Source: Priestia megaterium
GTDB lineage: Bacteria; Bacillota; Bacilli; Bacillales; Bacillaceae_H
Assembly: GCF_023824195.1 (NCBI RefSeq)
Contig: NZ_CP085442.1
Location: 1,340,001 to 1,404,000, forward strand
Direction of reading: 5' to 3'
DNA length: 64,000 bases
The first letter of the stretch is position 1, and the number at the start of each line of letters is the position of its first letter. The notes below the pieces were generated by a model. That model saw only the letters and a program-made list of their open reading frames with translations. It was not told the origin of the DNA and ran no database searches. The position numbers and the translations under genes are program-made. Of this stretch, positions 17,558-26,683 are shown piece after piece.

Positions 17558-19423
17558 ATGAGTACACTCAGTCAAAAGAAGGGTGTAGGTGGAACAATTT
17601 GGGACTTTATGACAACCGTTGACCATAAGAAAATCGCCATTCTTTATTTAATTGCCGGCGGTATCTTTTTTCTAGTCGGAGGAGTGGAAGCGCTATTTAT
17701 ACGTATTCAGCTGGCTATACCAAGCAATGACTTTGTCAGTGCAGGAACGTATAATGAAATTTTAACAATGCATGGAACAACGATGATTTTCTTAGCCGCA
17801 ATGCCGCTTCTTTTTGCGATGATGAATGCAGTTGTTCCACTGCAAATTGGAGCTCGGGATGTAGCATTTCCATTTTTAAATTTGTTAGGTTTTTGGTTGT
17901 TTGCCTTTGGGGGACTCTTTTTAAATCTAAGCTGGTTTTTAGGAGGAGCACCTGATGCAGGTTGGACATCATATGCTTCGCTGTCTATTGCATCACCTGG
18001 TCACGGAATTGATTTTTATGCGATAGGTTTGCAGATTTCCGGAGCCGGGACATTGATTTCAGGTATCAACTTTCTCGTGACAATCATTAACATGAGGGCG
18101 CCAGGTATGACTTATATGCGTATGCCGCTGTTTACGTGGACGACGTTTGTTGCATCAGCTCTTATTTTGTTTGCGTTTCCAGCACTGACGGTTGGATTGT
18201 TTTTAATGATTTTTGACCGCTTGTTCGGGGGAAACTTTTTTGACGCCACAATGGGCGGGAATACCATTATATGGGAACACCTTTTCTGGATATTCGGTCA
18301 TCCGGAAGTATATATTTTAATTCTTCCAGCGTTTGGTGTTTTCTCTGAAATTTTACCTACTTTTTCAAGAAAGAGATTATTCGGTTACTCGTCGATGGTT
18401 TTTGCTACCGTATTAATCGGATTTTTAGGGTTCATGGTGTGGGCTCACCACATGTTTACAACCGGACTTGGTCCAATTGCAAATGCCATTTTTGCTGTCG
18501 CTACGATGGCTATCGCCGTTCCAACTGGAATTAAAATTTTTAACTGGTTGTTTACGCTTTGGGGAGGAAGTATTGAGTTTACGTCTCCAATGCTGTATGC
18601 TGTCGCCTTTATTCCATCATTTGTTATCGGGGGAGTAACAGGAGTTATGGCAGCTGTAGCACCTGCAGATTATCAATTTCAAGATTCTTATTTTATCGTT
18701 GCCCACTTCCATTACGTTATCGTAGGCGGTGTCGTATACGCTATATTAGCAGGTGTCACATACTGGTGGCCAAAAATGTTTGGGAAGATGTTAGATGAAA
18801 AGTTAAGCAAAGCAACGTTCTGGCTCTTTTTGATTGGTTTCCACTTAACATTCTTTATTCAGCATTTCTTAGGCCTAATGGGGATGCCTCGCCGTGTATG
18901 GACGTTCTTGCCTAATCAAGGTCTCGACCTTGGGAATGCAATCAGTTCATCAGGAGCTGCTTTCATGGCGGTTGCTACGCTCATTTTACTTGTTAATATT
19001 ATAAAAACAACTGCCAAAGGACAAAAGGTAGGAGGAGACCCTTGGGGAGACGGACGTACATTAGAATGGGCTATTTCATCTCCGCCTCCAGAGTATAACT
19101 TTAAACAAACGCCGCTTGTACGCGGGTTAGATGCATATTGGATTGAAAAAATGGCAGGAAATAAAGAAATGACGCCAGCCGAACCTCTTGGTGATATTCA
19201 TATGCCAAACTCGTCGTTTATTCCATTTATGATATCGCTTGGAATGTTTATTGCAGGGATTGGCTTTTTGTATCGAAATGATCATGCGTGGGGAGATATT
19301 GTAGGGATTATCGGAATGATCGTCATGTTTTTATCGATGTTCTTCCGTTCATGGATTGATGATCACGGCTTTCATATTCACAAAGAAGACTTAGTTGATG
19401 ATGACAAGGAGGCGAAGATGTAA
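17558..19423 (+). CDS. ctaD: cytochrome caa3 oxidase subunit I CtaD
   Basis: 621 residues with 14 or so membrane helices. Catalytic haem-copper subunit with haem A, haem a3 and CuB. Ligand regions visible are MHGTTM (haem a), WIFGHPEVYILI (CuB His-Tyr crosslink), VWAHHMFTTG (two CuB His) and VAHFHYVIVGG (haem a and a3 His). RBS AGGGGAGG lies 10 nt before ATG 17558. The stop overlaps the ctaE start (TAATG), so translation is coupled. Confidence 0.98.
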   Translation: MSTLSQKKGVGGTIWDFMTTVDHKKIAILYLIAGGIFFLVGGVEALFIRIQLAIPSNDFVSAGTYNEILTMHGTTMIFLAAMPLLFAMMNAVVPLQIGARDVAFPFLNLLGFWLFAFGGLFLNLSWFLGGAPDAGWTSYASLSIASPGHGIDFYAIGLQISGAGTLISGINFLVTIINMRAPGMTYMRMPLFTWTTFVASALILFAFPALTVGLFLMIFDRLFGGNFFDATMGGNTIIWEHLFWIFGHPEVYILILPAFGVFSEILPTFSRKRLFGYSSMVFATVLIGFLGFMVWAHHMFTTGLGPIANAIFAVATMAIAVPTGIKIFNWLFTLWGGSIEFTSPMLYAVAFIPSFVIGGVTGVMAAVAPADYQFQDSYFIVAHFHYVIVGGVVYAILAGVTYWWPKMFGKMLDEKLSKATFWLFLIGFHLTFFIQHFLGLMGMPRRVWTFLPNQGLDLGNAISSSGAAFMAVATLILLVNIIKTTAKGQKVGGDPWGDGRTLEWAISSPPPEYNFKQTPLVRGLDAYWIEKMAGNKEMTPAEPLGDIHMPNSSFIPFMISLGMFIAGIGFLYRNDHAWGDIVGIIGMIVMFLSMFFRSWIDDHGFHIHKEDLVDDDKEAKM

Positions 19424-20043
19424 TGGAGACTGAACAAAAGCTAACTGCTGAAACTTTCCCTGCTTCGCCTGAAAAAGCAACGCTTGAAGGGAAAAATAAA
19501 TTTACTGGCTTTTGGCTCTTTTTAGGCGGAGAGACGGTTTTGTTTGCTTCACTTTTTGCTACTTATTTAGCTTTGCGTAATTCAACGATGTCAGGACCTA
19601 AGCCAGAAGAATTGTTTGATATTAAGCTTGTTTTTGCAGCCACCATGATTTTATTAACAAGTTCACTAACAAGCGTATATGCTATGTATCATATGAAGAA
19701 TTTTGAATTTAAAAAGATGCAGCTATGGTTAGGCGTTACGTGGCTTTTAGGTTTAGCTTTTTTAGGACTAGAAATTTATGAGTTCAGGCATTATGTTCAT
19801 GAAGGACATACGTTTACAAGCAGCGCATTCGGTTCTTCTTTCTACGCGCTGGTTGGGACACACGGAGCTCACGTAACGTTCGGATTGCTTTGGATTGGTT
19901 CTTTGATGATTCGAAATGCGAAGCGGGGGTTAAACTTATATAACGCTCCTAAATATTATGTCGCAAGTTTATACTGGCACTTTATCGATGTTGTGTGGGT
20001 CTTTATTTTCACGGTCGTATATTTAATGGGAATGGTGGGATAA
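19423..20043 (+). CDS. ctaE: cytochrome caa3 oxidase subunit III CtaE
   Basis: 206 residues, five membrane helices, typical short bacterial COX3. Motifs GFWLFLGGETVLFASLFATY, the ExxH-like EIYEFRHYVHEGH and GTHGAHVTFGLLW are present. Its ATG shares one base with the ctaD stop codon. Its own ribosome site is GGAGGCG inside ctaD. Confidence 0.96.
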   Translation: METEQKLTAETFPASPEKATLEGKNKFTGFWLFLGGETVLFASLFATYLALRNSTMSGPKPEELFDIKLVFAATMILLTSSLTSVYAMYHMKNFEFKKMQLWLGVTWLLGLAFLGLEIYEFRHYVHEGHTFTSSAFGSSFYALVGTHGAHVTFGLLWIGSLMIRNAKRGLNLYNAPKYYVASLYWHFIDVVWVFIFTVVYLMGMVG

Positions 20044-20047
20044 GCTG

Positions 20048-20380
20048 ATGACGACAAATCAATCAAACTCAGATAACCCAAGGCTCAATTTAGATTATCG
20101 TAAGAAAAGAAACGCAGAAGATATGAAGATGCAAGTTATCTCTTTTGTGATGATGTTGTTTTTAACACTAATTGCTTTTTTTGCGGTTTATCAAGAGTTT
20201 AGCGGATGGTACATTATGCCGGTGATTGTGCTCTTGGCGGTTGTTCAAGTCATCTTTCAACTTTATTATTTCATGCATATGAACCACAAAGGACATACCA
20301 TACCAGCATTTTTCTTGTATTCAGGTGTATTGGTAGCTCTTTTAACCATTTTAGCTTTTGTAACCATTATTTGGTGGTAA
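20048..20380 (+). CDS. ctaF: cytochrome caa3 oxidase subunit IV CtaF
   Basis: 110 residues with three membrane helices after a polar N-terminus. The YYFMHMNHKGH block is typical of bacterial subunit IV (COX4 pro). ATG 20048 follows the ctaE stop by 4 nt (TAAGCTGATG). The hairpin downstream may limit transcription into ctaG. Confidence 0.93.
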   Translation: MTTNQSNSDNPRLNLDYRKKRNAEDMKMQVISFVMMLFLTLIAFFAVYQEFSGWYIMPVIVLLAVVQVIFQLYYFMHMNHKGHTIPAFFLYSGVLVALLTILAFVTIIWW

Positions 20381-20385
20381 AGAGA

Positions 20386-20411
20386 AGGGCTGGCATGCGC
20401 CAGTCCTTTTC
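20386..20411 (+). terminator. hairpin between ctaF and ctaG
   Basis: AAGGGCTGGC (20386-20395) pairs with GCCAGTCCTT (20400-20409) through one G-U pair, with loop ATGC and then TTC. It may act as a partial terminator within the operon. Confidence 0.65.
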
Positions 20412-20437
20412 ATCATCTGTAGAAGGAGGAATAGACG

Positions 20438-21376
20438 TTGATTAACAATTTGCAGATGTTTGGTTTTGAAGCACTTTGGAGTCCTTACTATTTTTTAACC
20501 ATTTGTCTGGTGACCGTCTTATATTTTTTCATCGTTGGTAGATGGAGAGGGAATTTTATAGGAGCGGAGGCTGTAAGCAGAAAAACAAAAGCGTATTTTG
20601 TTATCAGCATGGTTCTTTTATATATATGTAAAGGAGGACCCGTAGATTTACTAGGGCATTTTATGTTTAGTGCTCATATGACGCAAATGGCAATCGTTTA
20701 CTTGGTGATTCCTCCGCTTTTTATTTTAGGAATTCCGCCGTGGTTAGCTCGTTCTGTTATTTATGTAAGAGGGGTTAAACCTGTTTTTAAATTCTTTACA
20801 AAGCCCTTAATTGCTCTACTATTATTTAATGGGTTATTCTCTTTGTATCATATTCCGCTGCTTTTTGATTTTATTAAAACGGATATGACGCTCCACGGAA
20901 TAGTGAGTGTTGTATTATTTATCGCTGCATTTTGTATGTGGTGGCCACTCGTTAATCAGCTAGAAGAAGAACAAACGCTAAGTTCTTTAAAAAAGCTTGG
21001 GTATATTTTTGCAGATGGCGTACTCCTTACTCCAGCGTGCGCGCTGATTATTTTTGCAAATCACTCTTTATATGCGACGTATACAGACTCAAGCGCTTGG
21101 GTACAAGCTCTTTCTCTTTGTGTACCGCCTTCTATGATTGCAAGTTTAGGGCAGCTTGCTCCCGAGATGTTTAATACACTGCCTCCCGTGGAAGATCAGC
21201 AGCTAGGCGGCGTTATTATGAAGATCATTCAAGAAATTGTGTATGGAACGGTTTTAGGCTTTATTTTTTTTCAGTGGGCTCGAAAAGAACGAGAGAAAGA
21301 TACGTACATGCCTGATTTTAGTGAACGTCAAGATATAAAATCAAAGGAGATTCCATCTACTCCTCCCTTGAAGTAA
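20438..21376 (+). CDS. ctaG: cytochrome caa3 oxidase assembly factor CtaG
   Basis: 312 residues, seven or so membrane helices. CtaG family needed for formation of active caa3 oxidase, probably copper delivery. Conserved segments are [22 protein letters not shown] and the His in [11 protein letters not shown] 20438 is the start, with AAGGAGGA 8 nt upstream. The C-terminal ~25 residues are polar and charged. It lies last in the cta cluster, followed by repeat copy 1. Confidence 0.94.
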   Translation: MINNLQMFGFEALWSPYYFLTICLVTVLYFFIVGRWRGNFIGAEAVSRKTKAYFVISMVLLYICKGGPVDLLGHFMFSAHMTQMAIVYLVIPPLFILGIPPWLARSVIYVRGVKPVFKFFTKPLIALLLFNGLFSLYHIPLLFDFIKTDMTLHGIVSVVLFIAAFCMWWPLVNQLEEEQTLSSLKKLGYIFADGVLLTPACALIIFANHSLYATYTDSSAWVQALSLCVPPSMIASLGQLAPEMFNTLPPVEDQQLGGVIMKIIQEIVYGTVLGFIFFQWARKEREKDTYMPDFSERQDIKSKEIPSTPPLK

Positions 21377-21380
21377 AAAC

Positions 21381-21695
21381 AGATTGCGACATAACTACAT
21401 CAATCCAATCTAAAGACAAACAAATGGGATAAAGGAGCTGAACCGCTTGTGACACCGCTGTTGATTTCCGTGCAAGGCTTTGCTTTCCGCAGGCGGCCGA
21501 TGAACCTCCTCGTTCGGGGTCTCACCTGTTCCGCTTTTCCCACAGGAGTCTTCGCCTTGCTCTCCAATCAACAGCTAGAAGCAGCTACACGAAACCTACG
21601 TTCAATATGACAACAAAAAACGAACTACCAATCAATAATTTTGATTAGTAGTTCGCATTTAACTTCAACTAACATACTTTTGTCTCAGCCTCTTT
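21381..21695 (+). repeat. dispersed ~300-bp structured repeat, copy 1
   Basis: Homologous along its length to 59038-59332 and 62701-63054, all in the same orientation. Shared blocks include GTTGATTTCCGTGCAAG, TTTGCTTTCCGC, GGAGTCTTCGCCTTGC and AACCTACGTTCA. GCTGTTGATT (21457-21466) pairs with AATCAACAGC (21566-21575). The 3' hairpin (21621-21655) has a different sequence from the other copies but a stem at the same place. It lies between convergent ctaG and ylbA. Confidence 0.92.
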
Positions 21696-21700
21696 TACTT

Positions 21701-22060
21701 CTATAGCTGAACGGTTTCAAGCTGTGATTTGATTTGTGTTAATATCTTTTCACACTGTTCTACAAGGGATGGCGGGAAATATTCTCTGTCTCCATATTCT
21801 ACACCGTGAGGATAATAATGTTTGCCTAGTAGAGGTGTCATAAGGTGAATAACAGCATGCCTGCCCCCTACATCGCCTGAAATAGCATGTCCTTGGACTC
21901 GCAAATAGAAGGCATCCCGCTGAAACTCGAATTTTCGATCGTACGTGACGCGTTCATAATCCCATTGTCCGGCGCGGACCAGACCAAATTGATGCATAAT
22001 CTCATCTAATAAATCTAAATCAATCTTTAATGAATCAAATTTTGCATATTCAAATTTCAT
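21701..22060 (-). CDS. ylbA: YugN-like family protein YlbA
   Basis: 119 residues, soluble. MKFEYAKFDSLKIDLDLLDEIM and WDYERVTYDRKFE fit the YugN-like family. GGGAGGGAG precedes the ATG at 22060. It sits after ctaG as ylbA does in B. subtilis, and is transcribed toward the repeat element. Function is unknown. Confidence 0.82.
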   Translation of the reverse strand: MKFEYAKFDSLKIDLDLLDEIMHQFGLVRAGQWDYERVTYDRKFEFQRDAFYLRVQGHAISGDVGGRHAVIHLMTPLLGKHYYPHGVEYGDREYFPPSLVEQCEKILTQIKSQLETVQL

Positions 22061-22245
22061 ATGAACTCCCTCCCAAAACAGATATACCCCAACTAAATCA
22101 TAAGCCGAATGGATAAAACTTGCAATATCTAATAAGGAAAAATGTAAACGTTATCTATTTTTATTTAAACGTTTTAAATACGAAAGTTTACTAAAAAGTT
22201 GGTCACACTATAAAACGAACACACTATGTAAAGGAGGATAAAACA

Positions 22246-22665
22246 ATGAAAACTGTACAAGAGGTAATGACAGCTGATACGGAAACATGCACCACGCTCG
22301 ATAACGTATATGAAGTGGCAGTGAAAATGAAGGAATGGAATGTAGGCGCAATTCCAATTGTCGATAAGGATCAGCTAGTAGGAATGATTACAGATCGAGA
22401 CTTAGTTATAAGAGGCATTGCAGAAAAGAAGCCAAATTCAAGTAAAGTAACGGATGTTATGAGTGAAGAGCTTATAACTATTACAGCGGAAGCCTCTGTA
22501 GATGAAGCTTCTAAGCTTATGGCTCAACATCAAATCCGTCGTCTTCCTGTTGTGGAAAATCAAAAGCTAGTAGGGATTGTATCGCTAGGTGATTTATCAA
22601 CGTTTCGCTATGCAAATGAACGTGCAGGAGAAGCTCTCTCAGACATTTCAGAACAAACGCATTAA
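22246..22665 (+). CDS. ylbB: tandem CBS-domain protein YlbB
   Basis: 139 residues made of two CBS modules (about 4-60 and 68-125), each with the VxDVM/VQEVM start and a GMITDRDLVIRG or GIVSLGDLSTF ending. Stand-alone CBS pairs bind adenine nucleotides and act as sensors; the ligand here is unknown. AAAGGAGG precedes the ATG. It is transcribed alone and closed by a terminator. Confidence 0.9.
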   Translation: MKTVQEVMTADTETCTTLDNVYEVAVKMKEWNVGAIPIVDKDQLVGMITDRDLVIRGIAEKKPNSSKVTDVMSEELITITAEASVDEASKLMAQHQIRRLPVVENQKLVGIVSLGDLSTFRYANERAGEALSDISEQTH

Positions 22666-22671
22666 AAAGCG

Positions 22672-22717
22672 AAAGCCAACTGTTTGCAGTATATTCGTAA
22701 ATAGTTGGCTTTTTCTT
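22672..22717 (+). terminator. ylbB terminator
   Basis: AAAGCCAACT (22672-22681) pairs with AGTTGGCTTT (22703-22712), followed by TTC then TTTT. Confidence 0.85.
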
Positions 22718-22822
22718 TTGTTTCCTTTATACCAATAGCTATTTTTTTTTGAATGCATGTATAATAGAGATAAAAATAAGTTAAACAGGTAAAGAAAACA
22801 GGTGTAAGGAGAGGAAGAAAAG

Positions 22823-23872
22823 CTGAAAAAAGTTATTTTTATTCTCGTATTAATAGTGGCATTTGTATACGCGGAGGATTATTTACCTCAGCTAGAGAAA
22901 TATCTAACGGGTCAAAATATTGAGCAAAATCAAACGGATTCCAAAAGTCAGCCTACACAAGAAGTGGCTTCTTATGAAAAACAAAGTGAAAATATGATGA
23001 GACTCATTGGAGATCATTCAGAACAGTTAATTGGAATGCTTGGAGAGCCGGATCGTATTGATTCTTCTGCATATGGATATGACTGGTGGATTTACAAAAA
23101 GAATCGTCAAACGTATGCGCAGGTAGGAGTAGAAAATAATCAAGTCGTATCTGTATACGTCATTGGTTCAAAAACAAATACAGATCCTTTTGAGATTGGT
23201 GAGAAGCGAGAAGAAGTAGAAAAAAGAGTTTCACTTTCATCCGGACTCACGCTTCAAAAAGACGGAAATGAATACCGATTTCGTCTGAGTGAAGAGGATA
23301 TGAAAATGCGCCCAATTATTAAATATGGAGATGTATACGTCCAACTATATTTTGATCAGTTCCTTAATACAATCTCAAGTATTCGAATTATGGACATGGA
23401 CACGCTATTAAAACAGCGTCCGTACGAAATTGTTTATCGCGGCGAGCTTCCAACAGCTCCGTCATTGACCTCGGAGGAGTGGAAAAGTGTACAAGAAGGA
23501 GAAGAACAGCAAATTATCGATATTACAAATGTAATTCGAGACCGGTTTCAGCTGTCACCTTTAGCTTGGGACGAAGCCACTGCCGGAGTAGCATATTTAC
23601 ACAGCAAAGAAATGAGCGACTTAAACTATTTCTCTCACGTTTCACCAGCACAAGGTGATTTAGGCAACCGTCTGCAAAAAGGCGATGTAGTATATCGTAT
23701 CGCAGGCGAAAATATTGCCTCGAATTATCATGATGGAATCGCTGCGGTTGAAGGGTGGCTTAATAGTGAGGGACATCGTAAGGCTTTACTCAATAAAGAG
23801 TTTACGCGTCTTGGTGTAGGTGTATATGAGAAATATTATACGCAAAACTTTATCACTCCGATGAATGAATAG
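22823..23872 (+). CDS. ylbC: CAP/SCP-domain secreted protein YlbC, probable CTG start
   Basis: Starting at CTG 22823 gives 349 residues with an N-terminal hydrophobic segment, KKVIFILVLIVAFVYA, expected for this membrane-anchored or secreted family. AAGGAGAGGAAG sits 6-8 nt upstream. The next in-frame start, GTG 22856, would cut the signal in half and has no ribosome site. An N-terminal CAP-associated domain (about 60-195) is followed by a CAP domain (about 225-345) with YLHSKEMSDLNYFSHVSP, GENIA and WLNSEGHRKALLN. Exact function is unknown. Confidence 0.88.
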   Translation: MKKVIFILVLIVAFVYAEDYLPQLEKYLTGQNIEQNQTDSKSQPTQEVASYEKQSENMMRLIGDHSEQLIGMLGEPDRIDSSAYGYDWWIYKKNRQTYAQVGVENNQVVSVYVIGSKTNTDPFEIGEKREEVEKRVSLSSGLTLQKDGNEYRFRLSEEDMKMRPIIKYGDVYVQLYFDQFLNTISSIRIMDMDTLLKQRPYEIVYRGELPTAPSLTSEEWKSVQEGEEQQIIDITNVIRDRFQLSPLAWDEATAGVAYLHSKEMSDLNYFSHVSPAQGDLGNRLQKGDVVYRIAGENIASNYHDGIAAVEGWLNSEGHRKALLNKEFTRLGVGVYEKYYTQNFITPMNE

Positions 23873-23956
23873 TAAGATTAAAACTTCCTTTTGAAAATAG
23901 GTCTACTCTTGTCCTCTTTCTCATAAGTTTTAGTAGAGGTTAGAGGAGGGACGAGA

Positions 23957-24733
23957 ATGAAAGGAAGAATAGTAGGAATATTGCTCGTACTTTTCTTTGC
24001 ATATACGACTACTGTACATGCAGCTGAAGGGCAGTGGGAAAAGCTTGATAACTTATCTGATCAAACGCTATCGCTTGTAGAGCAAAAGGAGTATAAAGCA
24101 GCCCAACATTTGTTCAGAAACTTTTCGAATGAATTTACCAGTCTCAATACAGCTTCTTTGGGCGTATCGGCCGAAGATATACGTATTTTAACTCTTTGTT
24201 ATGAACAGGTAGAAAGGTCTCTTTTATCTTCTGATTCCAGTGATGAAGAACGTCTTCAAAAAGCTACTCAATTTCGATTATTAGTCGATGCGCTGCACAG
24301 CAAGCATCAGCCTATGTGGACTGAGCTCGAAGGCAGTATGCTAGCAACATTTAATGAGATGCGAAATGAAGCGGTAAAAGGAGAACAAGCGGCTTATGAA
24401 GCGCAGCTTAAGCAATTTTTGAAGGAATATGATATGATCTTACCGAGCGCGCAGGTAGACGTGTCGTCTGCCTACGTACAGCGTGTGAGCGCGGACGTTC
24501 ACTTTTTACAAACTGAAGGAACGCTAAGTGAGATTAACGATGAGCAGTTTAACCAAATGGAACAAAACTTAAAAGATTTTTTTGAACAAGTAAAAGAAAA
24601 TCGTACAGACCCGTCTTTTATTTGGGTTACAATTACCACCGGAAGTATTATTATTGCTACACTTTTTTATGTAGGAGCGCGAAAATATTTCGCTGACCAG
24701 AAAAGAAAGTCAGCTAGAGGGCGTAATGATTGA
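23957..24733 (+). CDS. ypjB: sporulation protein YpjB
   Basis: 258 residues: signal peptide (about 1-22, ending VHAAEG), a mainly helical extracellular domain, one C-terminal membrane helix (about 223-240) and a basic cytoplasmic tail. This layout and length fit YpjB. RBS AGAGGAGGG precedes ATG 23957. It marks the beginning of the ypjB-ypp block. The upstream neighbour is ylbC, unlike in B. subtilis. Molecular role is unknown. Confidence 0.85.
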   Translation: MKGRIVGILLVLFFAYTTTVHAAEGQWEKLDNLSDQTLSLVEQKEYKAAQHLFRNFSNEFTSLNTASLGVSAEDIRILTLCYEQVERSLLSSDSSDEERLQKATQFRLLVDALHSKHQPMWTELEGSMLATFNEMRNEAVKGEQAAYEAQLKQFLKEYDMILPSAQVDVSSAYVQRVSADVHFLQTEGTLSEINDEQFNQMEQNLKDFFEQVKENRTDPSFIWVTITTGSIIIATLFYVGARKYFADQKRKSARGRND

Positions 24734-24797
24734 CGTAAAAGCGCAGAATTGTCTAAAATAAAAGAGTAGTCAAACACATAATGAAAGGTGTGGGTAA

Positions 24798-25475
24798 ATG
24801 AGCTTTTTGATTTATTTTCTCATTATTATCCTTGTGCCAATTTGGGCACAGTTTAAGGTGAGAAGTGCTTACAAAAAATATTCACAAGTAAGCAACTCAT
24901 CAGGAATGACAGGTGCAGAAGTAGCAAGAAAAATTTTGGATGAAAACGGGTTGTACAACGTTCACGTAGAGCCTGTAGGCGGATTTTTATCGGATCACTA
25001 CGACCCTCGTTCAAAAGTAATTCGTTTGTCAGAAGACAACTATTATGGAACGTCTGTTGCGGGCGCTGCCGTTGCGGCTCACGAAGTGGGACACGCGATT
25101 CAAGACAAAGAAAACTATTCGTTTTTACGTCTTCGCCACTCGCTTGTGCCGGTGGCAAGCCTTGGATCAAACGCTTCTTGGATTTTAATTATGATTGGAA
25201 TTATCGCGTCGATTAAGCCGTTGCTATTGTTAGGTATTATCTTCATGGCAGCAGCGGTCGTATTCCAAGTTGTAACACTGCCTGTTGAATTTAACGCTTC
25301 AAGCCGAGCGATGACGCAAATCGTCTCAGTCGGAGCAATTCGAAATGACGAAGAGCGCGAGACGCGCAAAGTGCTTAACGCAGCGGCTTTAACATACGTA
25401 GCAGCCGCAGCAGTAGCAGTTCTTGAGTTGGTTCGTTTAATCATGATTTATACCGGAATGAATAACGACGACTAA
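24798..25475 (+). CDS. yugP: zinc-dependent membrane peptidase, YugP family
   Basis: 225 residues. Zinc motif HEVGH (about residue 95, AAHEVGHAIQDKE) and a downstream VEFNASSRA segment with the likely third ligand Glu mark the YugP (DUF1146-like neutral zinc metallopeptidase) family. Membrane helices lie at about 1-17, 125-160 and 195-218. A weak GAAAGGTGTGGG ribosome site is present. B. subtilis yugP is elsewhere, so its placement between ypjB and ypjC is a local difference. The peptidase substrate is unknown. Confidence 0.85.
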   Translation: MSFLIYFLIIILVPIWAQFKVRSAYKKYSQVSNSSGMTGAEVARKILDENGLYNVHVEPVGGFLSDHYDPRSKVIRLSEDNYYGTSVAGAAVAAHEVGHAIQDKENYSFLRLRHSLVPVASLGSNASWILIMIGIIASIKPLLLLGIIFMAAAVVFQVVTLPVEFNASSRAMTQIVSVGAIRNDEERETRKVLNAAALTYVAAAAVAVLELVRLIMIYTGMNNDD

Positions 25476-25476
25476 T

Positions 25477-25506
25477 AAAAAAATACCGCATTAGCGGTAT
25501 TTTTTT
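25477..25506. terminator. bidirectional terminator between yugP and ypjC
   Basis: AAAAAAATACCGC (25477-25489) and its exact reverse complement (25494-25506) enclose loop ATTA. Both strands end in T-runs. Confidence 0.92.
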
Positions 25507-26371
25507 ATCTTTCAAGCGGTTTTTTATTTTCATCAAGGGTAAATCCTTCACCTAAGACATCATGAACATCGGTAACTGCAACGAATGCGTGTGGATCTAC
25601 AGAAGTAATAACTTGCTTTAAACGGAAAATTTCATTTTTACTAACAACGCAGTATAGCACGTTGGTATCTTGCTTAGAAAAAGAACCTTGCCCTTTTAAA
25701 ATCGTCACGCCTCGATCCATTTCTTTCATAATTTTATCCGATATGGCTTCGTTATGATTCGAAATGATGGTTGCTCCTTTGGCGGCATACGCACCGTCTT
25801 GCATAAAGTCAATAACCCGTGCAGCGACAAAGACTGCAACAAGCGTGTACATAGCTTCTCGGTAGGATAAATAAATGAGAGAGGCACTAATCACAATAAA
25901 GTCAAAAAGAAACATCGTTTTCCCCATATTCCACCCGATATATTTTTGAACAACACGTGCGATGATATCGACTCCTCCTGTTGTTCCTCCAAACCTGAAA
26001 ATAATGCCAAGACCCACTCCAATAAAAACACCGGCAAAAAGAGCTGCTAGAGTCATATCATGACGCAGGGGCATATTCACCGGGAAGCGCTGGAATATCC
26101 ATAAGAATAACGATAAGCTAACGACTCCGAGCATGGTATAAATAAATGCTGTTCTCCCTAATAGTTTCCACCCTACAAAAAACAAAGGAATATTTAACAC
26201 TAAGTTAGAATAAGAGGGATCAATGTTAAATAAGAAAAATAAAAGCAGGGTAATGCCTGTGAATCCACCTTCAGCTAAATTGTTTTGCATGTTAAAATTA
26301 ACAAGTCCAAACGCAAATATGGCAGCACCAAGCAGTATAAAAATAATATTTTTAAATCTGAGACCTTTCAT
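25505..26371 (-). CDS. ypjC: YitT/DUF2179 family membrane protein YpjC
   Basis: 288 residues. Five or six N-terminal membrane helices (GITLLLFFLFNIDPSYSNL, GGTTGGVDIIARV) and a cytoplasmic C-terminal DUF2179 domain (about 215-280: VTILKGQGSFSKQDTNVLYCVV) give the standard YitT architecture. AGGAGGTTTG precedes the ATG at 26371. In B. subtilis ypjC lies between ypjB and ypjD, and here too, but on the opposite strand from both. Function is unknown. Confidence 0.85.
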   Translation of the reverse strand: MKGLRFKNIIFILLGAAIFAFGLVNFNMQNNLAEGGFTGITLLLFFLFNIDPSYSNLVLNIPLFFVGWKLLGRTAFIYTMLGVVSLSLFLWIFQRFPVNMPLRHDMTLAALFAGVFIGVGLGIIFRFGGTTGGVDIIARVVQKYIGWNMGKTMFLFDFIVISASLIYLSYREAMYTLVAVFVAARVIDFMQDGAYAAKGATIISNHNEAISDKIMKEMDRGVTILKGQGSFSKQDTNVLYCVVSKNEIFRLKQVITSVDPHAFVAVTDVHDVLGEGFTLDENKKPLER

Positions 26372-26683
26372 ACTTACAAACCTCCTATGACCGTTTTTGC
26401 ACTACCTTATCATAAAGGAATATATTTCATTTCGTAAATAACTATCGAAAAGATTTTTGAAAATAGTAAAAAGTGATGATGTTTCTTCTAGTGCTATGTA
26501 TTAGTAGTATCCTCAATTCGTAAAATATAGACAGATTTTTGAGAATTAAGGGAAACGTGAGGAATATTGTGAAAGAGCATCTCACAAAGGCTTGGTAAGA
26601 AGAAGTAATTACACTAAATAATTTGAAGTAAAGATGTTATAATAGTAAGCTGAGTGTACTTCTAAAAGAGGTGAAATAAAAAG
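26372..26683. other. intergenic region upstream of ypjD, with promoter
   Basis: 312 bp without a gene. The only convincing signal is the extended -10 TGTTATAAT at 26635-26643. I see no strong hairpin or conserved box. Confidence 0.5.
26635..26643 (+). promoter_or_regulatory. extended -10 promoter for the ypjD-dapB operon
   Basis: TGT followed by perfect TATAAT at 26638-26643, 41 bp before the ypjD start. No good -35 was seen. Confidence 0.6.
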
